A DNA stretch of 64,000 nt from Thermosediminibacteraceae bacterium (GTDB lineage Bacteria > Bacillota > Thermosediminibacteria > Thermosediminibacterales > Thermosediminibacteraceae), in the NCBI GenBank assembly GCA_021890755.1, contig JAKKUQ010000002.1, forward strand, positions 62,001 through 126,000, read 5' to 3'. Positions 45,431-54,324 of this stretch are shown piece by piece. How positions within the stretch are numbered: position 1 is the first letter of the stretch; every line of letters begins with the position of its first letter. Below the pieces are notes generated by a model. It was given only the letters and a program-made list of their open reading frames with translations, searched no databases and had not been told where the DNA came from. Made by a program: the position numbers and the translations under genes.

Positions 45431-45964
45431 TCAATTCCTTGATTTTTCACGGTACCACTTTAACGCCTTTTTTTCCAATTCCTTCACAAACTGATCTTTA
45501 CCATCCATATAGGCCTCGATGTCATCGGGGAAGCGCCTCGCCAGCTCCTCTTTCAATCTTCCGTACTCTTCTGCGGCATCTTTATGTTCTCGTAAGTAAT
45601 CCCGCAGCGCCAGATGCCTTTCTATTTCCGTCCTATTGTCTAACTGGTATACATGTACGTGATGAGTGCGGTTATCCCCGCCTTTTCTGAAATACCTTCT
45701 CCCAGGAAGGCCAAATTCCCCCATGGGTTCGTACCCGAGTTCAATCATTTTATCGTTAAATTTATCGACTGCATTGATATCCCTCACCACGGGCATGATG
45801 TCGATGATGGGCTTTGCCTTCATTCCCGGTACCGAAGTGCTGCCGATGTGATGTATGGCAATCAATTCATCGCCAAAAATTTCTTTAATTTTGGCCGCTT
45901 CGGCTTCGAACATAGCAGGCCACATAGGGTTGTAATCCGTAACTATTACTTTCCGCAATATCAA
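45431..45964 (-). CDS. GrpB-family nucleotidyltransferase-like protein
   Basis: The 177-aa protein has the GrpB/UPF0157 signature HHIGSTSVPGMKAKPIIDIM and later THHVHVYQLDNRTEIERHLA. The fold is that of minimal nucleotidyltransferases; some members are fused to dephospho-CoA kinase. Its substrate is not known. Confidence 0.9.
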   Translation of the reverse strand: MILRKVIVTDYNPMWPAMFEAEAAKIKEIFGDELIAIHHIGSTSVPGMKAKPIIDIMPVVRDINAVDKFNDKMIELGYEPMGEFGLPGRRYFRKGGDNRTHHVHVYQLDNRTEIERHLALRDYLREHKDAAEEYGRLKEELARRFPDDIEAYMDGKDQFVKELEKKALKWYREKSRN

Positions 45965-46152
45965 TCACTCCTGCACTTTGAGATTTTTTATTTTGATTCA
46001 TTTTTTGCCAGGACCACGTTGTTGTTAATGGCCTTTTTACGGTGTAACTTGCCACAGGGGACTCCTCCGGAGAGCTTTTAAGAATATTATATCATAAAAG
46101 CAGTCCTTGTAAGCTCATTGACTTCCTCATAAAAAAAGCGGATGGCATGTTA

Positions 46153-46502
46153 CCATCTCGCCAGACTTTCAGTTTTATTTAAAAGACTTACCACCGGGGC
46201 GATAAGTATGTCGGTAAAATCTCTCAAGGACTTTCGGGATTGCAGCATATTCCTATCGTAAGCGCTCCTACTTCTCTGGCATATTTCAACCCACCTATGA
46301 CGTAGGGTGTTCTGCCGCTGGCCATAAAGCCCACAACCACATCTCTAGCGGAAAGTCTCCTGTCCTGAAGATCCTTTCTCCCCATATATTCGTCGTCTTC
46401 AGCTCCTTCAACGGCTTTTTTTTATGGCTGAGTCCCCTCCCGCTATCACACCCTGCACGAGTTCCGGGTCCACGCCGAAAGTCGGGGGGCATATCATTGA
46501 GC
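46153..46502 (-). pseudogene. murQ: Frameshifted, truncated N-acetylmuramic acid 6-phosphate etherase gene
   Basis: Three consecutive frames together give an unmistakable internal part of Mur[21 protein letters not shown], then [20 protein letters not shown] and [20 protein letters not shown] with GICCNPESP, then TDILIAPVV. Two indels separate the frames (one in an A8 run near 46425, one near 46240) and both ends are missing. MurQ would have cleaved MurNAc-6-P to GlcNAc-6-P, feeding the nagA/nagB route found at 49.3-51.3 kb. The flanks 45965-46152 and 46503-46581 hold nothing recognisable. Confidence 0.85.
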
Positions 46503-46581
46503 AGAAAAGAAAAGCCCTGTTATCGTAAGGGGGAAAACTTTAAGCCCAGTAAGTAGTAAAAACTATTCCTGCGCTTTTCCT

Positions 46582-47145
46582 TCATTCTTCCGTTCTACCC
46601 CACTTTAGTTCTTCTCCATTTGCATCAAATTTCTTTCTTTTGGCTGTAATTTCTTCAATTTCTATAGAGTATACATTAGTCCTATTTAATCCTGCTTTAA
46701 TCGCTATAGGAAAATAAGCCATTTTTGTCGGGGTATATTTTTCGCAAATTAATCTTAGTGCCTTAATCTTTTCATCTTCATCCTCTACTAATTTTACTTT
46801 TCCTACTACAACAGCAGATTCAAACTCAGTGGTAAAAACTTTGCTAATAAGTGCACTTGCTTTTGATTCATCCTTTGCGATTTCATCCAATTCTTCATTG
46901 GAATAGATTTCTGGAATTTTTGTTTCTCCAACGAAAACTACACTAACTTTAGGGTTTTTCTCCAGTATTTTAACTTTCCTTCCATCCTTGGCTGAATGAA
47001 AATATAATGTATTCCCATCTCTTACAATAGAAAGAGGAATACCATAAGGTTCACCCTCATCCACCATTGAAAGAACTCCATATATGGATTTATCTATGAC
47101 TTTTAGTCCAAATTCCCTGTTCATTTCTCTATCTTTTCTTCTCAT
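46582..47145 (-). CDS. Pyridoxamine 5'-phosphate oxidase-family protein
   Basis: ATG 47145 is preferred (AAGGGTG six bases upstream; another in-frame ATG is at 47154). The 187-aa protein matches the FMN-binding split-barrel family: YGVLSMVDEGEPYGIPLSIV, LYFHSAKDGRKVKILEKNPK, TTEFESAVVVGKVKL. Such proteins bind FMN or related flavins; some are nitroimidazole reductase-like. It is clearly more AT-rich than its neighbours. The 270 bases upstream (47146-47421) hold no gene. Confidence 0.85.
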   Translation of the reverse strand: MRRKDREMNREFGLKVIDKSIYGVLSMVDEGEPYGIPLSIVRDGNTLYFHSAKDGRKVKILEKNPKVSVVFVGETKIPEIYSNEELDEIAKDESKASALISKVFTTEFESAVVVGKVKLVEDEDEKIKALRLICEKYTPTKMAYFPIAIKAGLNRTNVYSIEIEEITAKRKKFDANGEELKWGRTEE

Positions 47146-47421
47146 AATTTTCACCCTTTAAAAAAATACCTATTATTTATTTCTTGAATTTATTATCAAT
47201 TCCTTCATAATCAATGGATAATTATAGTATTTAATATTTTCCAATAATGCTCACCACACATATATACAAACATTTCACCATAATACTTTAAATTACCATG
47301 TTTATCGATATCAGGTAAAATTTTAGTGTAAAATTCCCTCTGGCTAGGACCCATCCTTGACACCAGGGGCCTTCGTGGGGTTACAAATAGTTGCCGGTAG
47401 TGATAAAAGTTATTTTATATG

Positions 47422-47452
47422 AAAATTGCCCCACTTCCAGTGGGGCAATTTA
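47422..47452. terminator. Bidirectional terminator-like hairpin
   Basis: A 12-bp stem AAATTGCCCCAC with its complement (47423-47434, 47440-47451) with a five-base loop and A/T runs on both sides. It ends the decayed small-gene unit to its right. Confidence 0.75.
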
Positions 47453-47471
47453 AAAAATGGACATGTGAATT

Positions 47472-47595
47472 CTATTCTGTTGACGCTTTAACGTAAGCTT
47501 TCTTCCCGTTAATTCTGAACTCGAAATAAAGGGTATCTTTGTTGTTTATTAAATATTTTTTTCTCTTCCTCCGAAAGTTTATTATAGTGTCTCAT
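47472..47595 (-). pseudogene. Frameshifted small ORF, third member of a decayed unit
   Basis: ATG 47595 follows GAGGAG at five bases and reads MRHYNKLSEEEKKIF; the next frame continues NKDTLYFEFRINGKKAYVKA to a stop at 47472. The 124-base length means one indel, near a run of A/T. Its start overlaps the end of the restored lipoprotein frame by 14 bases. Confidence 0.4.
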
Positions 47596-48011
47596 TAATA
47601 CTCCTCATGAAGCGTGCATTTTTTCTCCGGGCTTCAGCTCTTACGTATCTGTGCGGAGGAAATAGTTCAGTTTGTAAGCCAGCTTATTTGGTGTAGTTCT
47701 GGAGGAGCGAACATTTTAAGGTTTATCTTTATCGGTTTTCCTGAAATATTTGTTATTCTGGAATCATATATCACGTTACAAGCTTCGTTATCAGGACCAC
47801 CTTTCACAGTGGTATGATCGAAAACTAATTTGGGCTCATTCACTTCAATTTTTACATATTCTTTATAATCTATTTCGCTGGCTCCAGAATTTATTTTGTC
47901 TATTACAAGGGAAACGTCAGACAAGAAGGGGTCTGCAAAATATTTACAGCCAGATACCAATAAGAAAGAGAAAAAAGAGCAAACCATAATTAATTTTTTA
48001 ATAGGTTTCAT
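47582..48011 (-). pseudogene. Lipoprotein gene with a C-terminal frameshift
   Basis: ATG 48011 follows GGGAG. The product begins MKPIKKLIMVCSFFSF, a signal peptide with lipobox VSGC, then an extracellular part of strands (LVIDKINSGASEIDYKEYV, NISGKPIKINLKMF). The first frame stops at 47667 after SWLTN, but a shifted frame continues FPPHRYVRAEARRKNARFM to 47582. As it stands a 114-residue lipoprotein could still be made. Function unknown. Confidence 0.5.
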
Positions 48012-48180
48012 AATAATTTCTCCCGTAAACCCATGCTTCATATGCTAATTCGCTTAATGTACTGTATTTCATATAATTGGGGGCCTTTTCTATTGTGGCA
48101 ATATTTAAGCTATCAAAAACATATACTTGCTTTGGATTTCCGAAGTTGTAACCGGGCGCCCGGCTTTCCAAATTATTCTA
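47998..48180 (-). pseudogene. C-terminal fragment of an unknown gene
   Basis: An open frame without a start reads PGYNFGNPKQVYVFDSLNIA then MKYSTLSELAYEAWVYG, and ends overlapping the lipoprotein start by 14 bases. The overlap suggests an original operon of three genes. The part upstream (48181-48385) carries only the DMT promoter region; nothing else seen. Confidence 0.4.
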
Positions 48181-48385
48181 TAATCCTAAGTCAACTTTAT
48201 AGGACAGTGTATAAATTGTCAATAGTTTTAAAAAAAATCACTTTCAAATTATCAAACCACGAATTTGTCACTCGTGACTTTGGGGTTTATTTACGATAAA
48301 GTAATTGTGCCCTGAATTTTTCAATAAACATCCCCATAGCCTAGACCATAATTTTTATGCTACTATATTTTGAGGGTGATGTGTT

Positions 48386-49342
48386 ATGAATCTTGATAAA
48401 GTCAAGGGTTATCTTGCCGGAGTGGGTTTTTCATCTATTTTCGGGTTTTCCTTCATGTTCACCAAAAACGCTTTGGAAAGGGTTGATCCTTTCCGTTTCA
48501 TAGGTTTCAGGTTCGCCCTAGCAGCTTTCATTATCGGATTGCTGGCCGCTACGGGCGTGATAAGGTTTTCGCTAAGGGGTAAGAGCCTTTCACCCCTTCT
48601 GGCTGTCGCCTTTTTACAACCCGTCTGCTACTTCACATTTGAGACCATGGGGGTAAACCTCACTTCTTCTTCACAGGCCGGCATGATGATGGCGCTCATC
48701 CCTATCTTCGTAGCCATCCTCAGCGCCCTTGTGCTGAAAGAGCGTCCCAGCCCGGCCCAGGTTTTTTTCATCATCCTCTCGGTAACGGGTGTGATTATCA
48801 TAGCAGCCTTTCAGGGTGCAAACGGCGGCGGAACCAACTCGCTCGGGTTTTTGCTCCTCACCGGTGCCGTGGTATCGGCTGCTCTTTTTAACATAGCCAG
48901 CCGTCGTTTTTCTGCCCACTACACGCCCTTTGAAGTCACTTTTGTCATGATGTGGGTGGGGGCCCTTTTCTTCAATGCGGCAGCCATCATTTTGCATCTA
49001 AAGTCGGGAACCATCCGGGACTTTTTTGCCCCTTTGACCGACACCACCGTACTACTGTCCATTTTATATCTGGGGATAGGCTCATCGGTGATAGCCTTTT
49101 TCCTGGTGAACTATTCGCTTTCGCGGCTTCCCGCATCACAATCAGCGGTGTTTTCAAACCTGACGACGGTCATATCCATCCTTGCCGGCGTGGTTTTTCG
49201 CGGTGAACCCTTTTTCTGGTATCATGCTGCCGGTGCCCTAATGATCCTAGCCGGTGTTTGGGGGACCAACCATTTTGGCGAGTTGGCGGAAGAAAAAAGA
49301 AAAAATCCCCAAAAAGCGGGGATTAATTATGATAAAAACTAA
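48386..49342 (+). CDS. EamA/DMT-family transporter
   Basis: A 318-aa protein of ten membrane helices in two EamA repeats (FSFMFTKNALERVDPFRFIG, FLVNYSLSRLPASQSAVFSN). Start ATG 48386 with GAGGGTGATG upstream. Members export metabolites or amino acids; the substrate is unknown. It is convergent with nagA, overlapping it by 20 bases; the nagA terminator lies inside its coding end. Confidence 0.88.
   Translation: MNLDKVKGYLAGVGFSSIFGFSFMFTKNALERVDPFRFIGFRFALAAFIIGLLAATGVIRFSLRGKSLSPLLAVAFLQPVCYFTFETMGVNLTSSSQAGMMMALIPIFVAILSALVLKERPSPAQVFFIILSVTGVIIIAAFQGANGGGTNSLGFLLLTGAVVSAALFNIASRRFSAHYTPFEVTFVMMWVGALFFNAAAIILHLKSGTIRDFFAPLTDTTVLLSILYLGIGSSVIAFFLVNYSLSRLPASQSAVFSNLTTVISILAGVVFRGEPFFWYHAAGALMILAGVWGTNHFGELAEEKRKNPQKAGINYDKN
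49297..49324 (-). terminator. Terminator behind nagA, inside the DMT coding end
   Basis: AATCCCC (49304-49310) pairs with GGGGATT (49318-49324); seven T follow on the minus strand, which is the nagA direction. Confidence 0.75.
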
Positions 49343-50495
49343 AAACTTTTCCCCCAATAACAACGCTTTTTATCCTCAGGTCACCGTCAAATATCACCAG
49401 GTCCGCATCCTTCCCAACCTCAATACTGCCCTTCTTTCGCGAAAGTCCTATTAGTCTTGCGGGGTTTAAACTTGCCATACGCACGGCATCCTGTACCGGA
49501 ACCCCCAGGGTTTTTACTAGATACCGCACCGCCCTGTCAAGAGTGAGGGTGGAACCCGCCAGAGTTCCGTCCTTCAGGCGAGCTTCGCCATTTCGCACAA
49601 ACACCTTCTGGCCCCCTAGGGTGTATTCTCCATCGGGAAGTCCTGCTGCCATCATGGCATCGGATACCAGGACTATTTTGTCCCTGCCTTTTGCACGAAT
49701 TATTAAGTCAACGACCGCCGGATGCAGGTGTATGCCGTCGCATATCACCTCGCAGTAAACCCTATCGTCCGTCAGTGCGGCTCCTGAGGCACCTGGTTCC
49801 CTGTGGTCGAATCCCCTCATACCGTTGAAGGTATGGGTCGCCAGAGTTATTCCAAGGTCGATACCTCTCTTGGCTTCATCGTATGTAGCATTGGTATGCC
49901 CCATAGCGACCGTAATTCCTTTTTCCCTGAGAAAGGATATAGCCTTTTCGGCACCTTCCACCTCGGGAGCCAGCGACACTACTTTTACGCCGTTCCCCGA
50001 AGCAGCAAGGAGCTCCTTAAGCTCGTTAATATCGGGCCTTTTTATGTATTCGGCAGGCTGCGCCCCTTTCTTTTCTAAAGAAAAATATGGACCCTCCACG
50101 TAGATGCCAAGAAGTGCAGCCATACCTTTGTCGACCCTTTGTACTCCCATGTAATCTGCAGCGGCCTTTATAGCTTTTTTCATTTCTTCAATTGGAGAAG
50201 TGAGAACAGTTGCTAAAAACCCCGTCACGCCGTTTTTGAGGTGGAATTTTGCTATAGTTTCCAATGCATCGGATGTGGCTTCCATAAAGTCCTTACCGTA
50301 ACTTCCGTGGTTGTGAATATCTATGAAACCGGGGGAAAGGTAATTACCTTGTGCATCCACTACCCGGTCATAATTCCCTTCGGGGATTTTACCCTTTTTT
50401 ATTTCTTCAATCTTGCCGTCTTGAATCAAAACCCAGTGGTCTTCCAATACCTCGTAAGGTGTAACCACCCGTGCATTTTTTATCAGCACCTTCAT
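49323..50495 (-). CDS. nagA: N-acetylglucosamine-6-phosphate deacetylase
   Basis: A 390-aa amidohydrolase: metal motif DIHNHGSYG, then GPYFSLEKKGA, HTFNGMRGFDHREPGA, and the catalytic acid in LVSDAMMAAG. It removes acetate from GlcNAc-6-P. It follows nagB by 12 bp. With the nearby decayed murQ, the route may now serve GlcNAc or chitobiose rather than wall recycling. Confidence 0.96.
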   Translation of the reverse strand: MKVLIKNARVVTPYEVLEDHWVLIQDGKIEEIKKGKIPEGNYDRVVDAQGNYLSPGFIDIHNHGSYGKDFMEATSDALETIAKFHLKNGVTGFLATVLTSPIEEMKKAIKAAADYMGVQRVDKGMAALLGIYVEGPYFSLEKKGAQPAEYIKRPDINELKELLAASGNGVKVVSLAPEVEGAEKAISFLREKGITVAMGHTNATYDEAKRGIDLGITLATHTFNGMRGFDHREPGASGAALTDDRVYCEVICDGIHLHPAVVDLIIRAKGRDKIVLVSDAMMAAGLPDGEYTLGGQKVFVRNGEARLKDGTLAGSTLTLDRAVRYLVKTLGVPVQDAVRMASLNPARLIGLSRKKGSIEVGKDADLVIFDGDLRIKSVVIGGKVFSFYHN

Positions 50496-50507
50496 TTTTT
50501 CACCTTC

Positions 50508-51275
50508 CTAGACACCCACGGTACCGCAGCAACCGTCTTTTTTTTTCAAATAGATATTCGCGGCTTCTTTATCCATCAGCACCGTGACATCCCTGTGGAG
50601 GAGCAGGAAAGAAGCGGGCACTTTAGTTGAAACGGCATCTTCATCCAAAAGCTCGGCCATGATTTTGGCCTTTTCCCGACCACTCGCAAGAAGTATTATT
50701 TTCCTTGCCTTCATTATGGTTCCAAGTCCTACAGTTATAGCTTTTCTCGGAACTTCATCGATACTTTCGAAAAAGCGGGCATTAGCCTTGATGGTGTCCG
50801 GCGCCAAATTCGTCAGGTGGGTATTGGTTAGCAGTTCGTCCCCCGGCTCGTTAAAACCTATGTGGCCGTTTACGCCAATGCCTAAAAGCTGAAGGTCTAT
50901 ACCACCAGCTTTTTGTATTTGCTCATCGTACCTACGGCACTCTTCCTCCACATCTTTTGCCATACCGTCGGGAATATGTATGTTTTCAGGCTTTATATTT
51001 ACATGGTTGAAGAAATTGGTGTACATATAGTAGTGATAGCTCCTCGGATCGGTGGGAGAAAGGCCATAGTATTCATCGAGGTTGAAGGTTATCACCCTCG
51101 AAAAGTCGAGTTTGCCTTCTTTGTACATCCGCACCAGTTCCCTGTAAGTCCCAAGGGGTGTGCTGCCTGTAGCAAGCCCAAGTACCAGGTCCGGTTTCTT
51201 TTTTATTTCCTCAGCTATAATATTTGCCGCAATACTGCTCATTTCCTGGTAATCCCCGGCAATCATGATTTTCAT
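50508..51275 (-). CDS. nagB: Glucosamine-6-phosphate deaminase
   Basis: A 255-aa isomerase/deaminase: [53 protein letters not shown]. It converts glucosamine-6-P to fructose-6-P and ammonia. It lies between nagR and nagA. The C-terminus ends [12 protein letters not shown], with an unusual cysteine pair. Confidence 0.96.
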   Translation of the reverse strand: MKIMIAGDYQEMSSIAANIIAEEIKKKPDLVLGLATGSTPLGTYRELVRMYKEGKLDFSRVITFNLDEYYGLSPTDPRSYHYYMYTNFFNHVNIKPENIHIPDGMAKDVEEECRRYDEQIQKAGGIDLQLLGIGVNGHIGFNEPGDELLTNTHLTNLAPDTIKANARFFESIDEVPRKAITVGLGTIMKARKIILLASGREKAKIMAELLDEDAVSTKVPASFLLLHRDVTVLMDKEAANIYLKKKDGCCGTVGV

Positions 51276-51290
51276 AAATATCCCTCCACA

Positions 51291-51998
51291 TCACCGGCTG
51301 AGATTTACCGTTATCTTAAATTGGTCAGACCTGTAGTAAGAAACTTCGTAAAATAAAGGTTTTGTGTGAAAGTATACGCTTTCCACCTTTAAAAGAGGGG
51401 TGGAACCTGCTAGCATAAGCAGAGTCTCCAGTTCCGGTGTGGAAAGCACCGCCGAAAAGCTGGTCCTAGAATTTCTTACTTCTATGCCGTAACGGCTGCT
51501 CAGCAAATGATATAATGAGCCGGTGAGATCAAGAGTTCCTAGGTCAGGCACCAAAAGAACTGGAATGAACACGGTTTCCACAGCCACAGGCATACCGCTG
51601 GCTTTCCTCAATCGGGATATCTTAAATATTTCTTCTTGGGAATCTATGGCAAGGACATTTCCCAGTTCCTCCGCAGAAAACCTTTCAAATTCAATTACTT
51701 CTGTTTCCGGCTTCATTCCCTTCGCTTTTACCATTTCAGTGAAGCTCATAATACCTTCCTGTTCCAGGCGGGGGATGGCCACAAAGCTTCCCCTTCCCTT
51801 TTCCCTTACTATAACTCCTTCCAGTTCTAATTCCTTTAAAGCCTGGCGCACCGTCATCCTGCTAAGGCCAAAGCGCTCGCAGTATTCCCTTTCCGATGGC
51901 AGCGGGTCACCGGGTTTTAGGTCCTGCCTTTTTATATCATCCTTGATTATCTGTTTCAGCCTGAAATAAGCCGGTATCGGGCTTTTTTTATCCAGCAT
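51291..51998 (-). CDS. nagR: GntR/HutC-family repressor of the nag genes
   Basis: A 235-aa protein: GntR winged helix (PLPSEREYCERFGLSRMTVR, QALKELELEGVIVREKGRGS) followed by a UTRA effector domain. NagR/YvoA and DasR relatives bind GlcN-6-P or GlcNAc-6-P. It is first in the nagR-nagB-nagA run, with a palindromic operator 31 bp upstream. Confidence 0.9.
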   Translation of the reverse strand: MLDKKSPIPAYFRLKQIIKDDIKRQDLKPGDPLPSEREYCERFGLSRMTVRQALKELELEGVIVREKGRGSFVAIPRLEQEGIMSFTEMVKAKGMKPETEVIEFERFSAEELGNVLAIDSQEEIFKISRLRKASGMPVAVETVFIPVLLVPDLGTLDLTGSLYHLLSSRYGIEVRNSRTSFSAVLSTPELETLLMLAGSTPLLKVESVYFHTKPLFYEVSYYRSDQFKITVNLSR

Positions 51999-52028
51999 AG
52001 GAGCACCTCCATAGTTATTTTAACATAT

Positions 52029-52052
52029 ATATGTCTAGTTGTATAGACATAT
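52029..52052. promoter_or_regulatory. Palindromic operator upstream of nagR
   Basis: ATATGTCTA-N6-TAGACATAT is a perfect inverted repeat whose TATAGACA half resembles the core of NagR/DasR (dre) sites. It lies 31-54 bp before the nagR start, so autoregulation is expected. Confidence 0.65.
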
Positions 52053-52085
52053 GAAACACTCTCTAGGAGATAAATAGAATCTTAA

Positions 52086-52175
52086 CTAAGCCCCCGCACA
52101 CGATGGATACTTCCTTGGATTCGGTTTACAAAACTCAGGGTCAACGCCTTGTAAGTTGATACATACTTTCTCCAT
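52086..52175 (-). CDS. Possible 29-aa cysteine-rich peptide
   Basis: Between nagR and comB a minus ORF reads MEKVCINLQGVDPEFC then KPNPRKYPSCAGA, with Cys at 4, 16 and 25. The ribosome site is poor (AAAGAAATT), so it may be a remnant of a metal-binding protein. The rest of 51999-52287 holds the nagR operator and the comB promoter region. Confidence 0.3.
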   Translation of the reverse strand: MEKVCINLQGVDPEFCKPNPRKYPSCAGA

Positions 52176-52287
52176 TGATATAATTTCTTTAAGAATTTAA
52201 AAAATGGTGATTTACATGGATTATATTGAAAAATGCGTTTCCGAACTCTAGAGTCCATTTAATATTTGAAATTGTGAGGAGAAGAAA

Positions 52288-53058
52288 ATGCGCATCGAAG
52301 TATATCCCACAGCTCAAAGTGTGAAAGACCTGAATGGAAAAACCGCAATAGTAATAGATGTGCTGAGGGCCACCAGCGTCATAACCACCGCTCTTTTTAA
52401 CGGCGCGGAAAGGGTCATCCCGGTGCCTTCTGTGGAGGAAGCCTTTCGTCTGGCAAAGGATCTTGAAGGCAATTATCTTCTGGGTGGGGAAAGAGGGGCT
52501 ATCAAGATTCCGGGTTTTGACCTGGGAAATTCGCCGCTCGAATACAAAAAAGAACTGGTGGCGGGAAAAACGGTGATCCTCACCACCAGTAACGGTACCA
52601 AAGCTATAAAGGCTTCCGAAAGCGCCGAACACATCCTTATAGGATGTTTTTTGAACGCCTCAGCGGTGGCAAAAAAAGCCCTTGAGTTTGCTTTGTCTTG
52701 TGAAATCCCAGGTCTTGCGGTGGTGTGCGCCGGAACTCTGGGAGAATTTTCGCTGGACGATGCAGTCTGCGCTGGTCTCATCGTGGAGTACCTTGTCAGG
52801 AATATAGAAAGATTGAACGAAATCCCGGAGCTTTCGGACCTAGCCTTCGCTTGCCGGGACCTTTACCTTGGACACCGGCACGACCTGAAAGCTTTCATAT
52901 CCCATGCCGCACATTATAGAAGACTTCTGGACCTGGGTTTTGAAAAGGACATAGATTACTGCCTGCAGCAGGATGTACTGGACTGCGTGCCGGTGTATCA
53001 GAAAAGAACACCTAAAATTGACGTTCCTTCAATAACTTTACTTATTGCCAAACCATAA
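52288..53058 (+). CDS. comB: 2-Phosphosulfolactate phosphatase-family protein
   Basis: A 256-aa ComB-family protein: AIVIDVLRATSVITTALFNG, LLGGERGAIKIPGFDLGNSP and LTTSNGTKAI. In methanogens ComB makes sulfolactate for coenzyme M; in bacteria the natural substrate is uncertain. Start ATG 52288 with GTGAGGAG upstream. Convergent with the MFS gene, overlapping it by 17 bases. Confidence 0.9.
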   Translation: MRIEVYPTAQSVKDLNGKTAIVIDVLRATSVITTALFNGAERVIPVPSVEEAFRLAKDLEGNYLLGGERGAIKIPGFDLGNSPLEYKKELVAGKTVILTTSNGTKAIKASESAEHILIGCFLNASAVAKKALEFALSCEIPGLAVVCAGTLGEFSLDDAVCAGLIVEYLVRNIERLNEIPELSDLAFACRDLYLGHRHDLKAFISHAAHYRRLLDLGFEKDIDYCLQQDVLDCVPVYQKRTPKIDVPSITLLIAKP

Positions 53059-54142
53059 ATTTTCTCCTTGTAAAACGCACCCCGTAAAGGAAAAGAACAA
53101 TTACGGGTGATAAGATAATCCCTGACACTACAATTGCTGTAGGAATTGAGGCCTTCAATGCTATTAGCCCAATAATGGGTCCGCCTATAATTTGGCCTAA
53201 GGCATCAATTTGGCCGTAGGTTGAAATCACTGTGGCTCTTACTTCTGACTTTATATTCTCGTTTATCCATGCACTGAATATTGGTCTATTTGTAGTCCTA
53301 AGAACATTAAATGTTAAATACATAGCTAGAGCTATGCTAAAGTTTCCTGACAATCCGAATAAAATCATGGATATAACCATAAATACATTAATTAAGGTCA
53401 ATGCAAAAACCCGTTCCAGTTCCCTCGCTTTCTCCATCCTTCTCTTTATATATTCAACTGCTAGTATGCTAAGCAGCATTGCACTTCCATCTATAATCCC
53501 AATCCAAACCACCGGTTTTAAATTTAGTGCAGTCGGGAAGCCTATGTCCGATGAAAAATGGGCTGTCCATAATCTATCAAAGCCTTCACTATACAATCCG
53601 TATAATAAAGAAATCGCCATCACCAGCTTTAACATCGGCTTCCCATTGATAAATTTGACACCTTCCATAAAGGTATGCCTCATCTGTCCCCAGGAATTTC
53701 GGTCCTTTGCAGGAGATGGTGTAAAGTTTGTCTCCTTCATAAAGAACATCAAAAATACTGCTAGGGCTATAAATAACAGTCCACTGACTATTATAGGCAG
53801 GTTTATCATCCTGTAGCCCAATAATGAACTTACGAGTATTCCTGCAAAAGAAAATAACTGTATAACTTGTGCCGCCCTCAAATAAATTGAGTCTAGGTCC
53901 TTACCTTCCATCTCGTCTGCTATCCATGCCTCGTCCGCACCGCTTGTAAAGGTGTATCCAATTCCCAAAAGCACCTGATTGAAAACAACCGATATAAACA
54001 GGGGAATGGTGCCTTCTATTATTAATGCTATGCCCATTAATATAAGCCCTATAATAACCGAAAGCTTTCTGCCTCTAATGTCCGCCACAATCCCCGTCGG
54101 TATCTCAAAAAGAAAGCAAGAGGTTTCCAGCACCGTACCCAC
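53042..54142 (-). pseudogene. MFS transporter gene lacking its 5' end
   Basis: The 366-residue frame starts inside helix two of an MFS transporter (LVGTVLETSCFLFEIPTGIV, VADIRGRKLSVIIG), so about 50 N-terminal residues and helix one are missing compared with relatives. The remaining eleven helices, including the loop GADEAWIADEMEGKDLDSIY, are intact. Upstream the frame runs on for 20 codons of unrelated sequence to a stop; no ribosome site is seen. A shortened product is possible but unlikely to transport. Confidence 0.7.
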
Positions 54143-54148
54143 CAGTAC

Positions 54149-54324
54149 AAGCTCAAAAAACGCCTGTGAGGTCCAGGGTTGCTCTCCATGAAAATATCTT
54201 CCTTCCCATCCTTAAAGCCCCAAAGTTCTCCTTTCATTGTAAGCTCCGAAAGGCACTGCCCTGTGAAAGAAACCCTTGCTCGCACGTTAGGCCAGCACAA
54301 AAGGGAGACAGTTAGAGGCCTCAA
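54149..54324 (-). other. Unassigned junction sequence upstream of the truncated MFS gene
   Basis: An open frame reads LTMKGELWGFKDGKEDIFME but has no clear start and runs into the MFS gene in the wrong frame. It may be the tail of another lost gene. It abuts the alr stop codon. Confidence 0.25.

Noticed and set aside
54049-54324. A 91-aa minus frame overlapping the MFS gene
   Set aside because: Its C-terminal half is the MFS sequence in the wrong frame; only the upstream part is noted as unassigned junction sequence.
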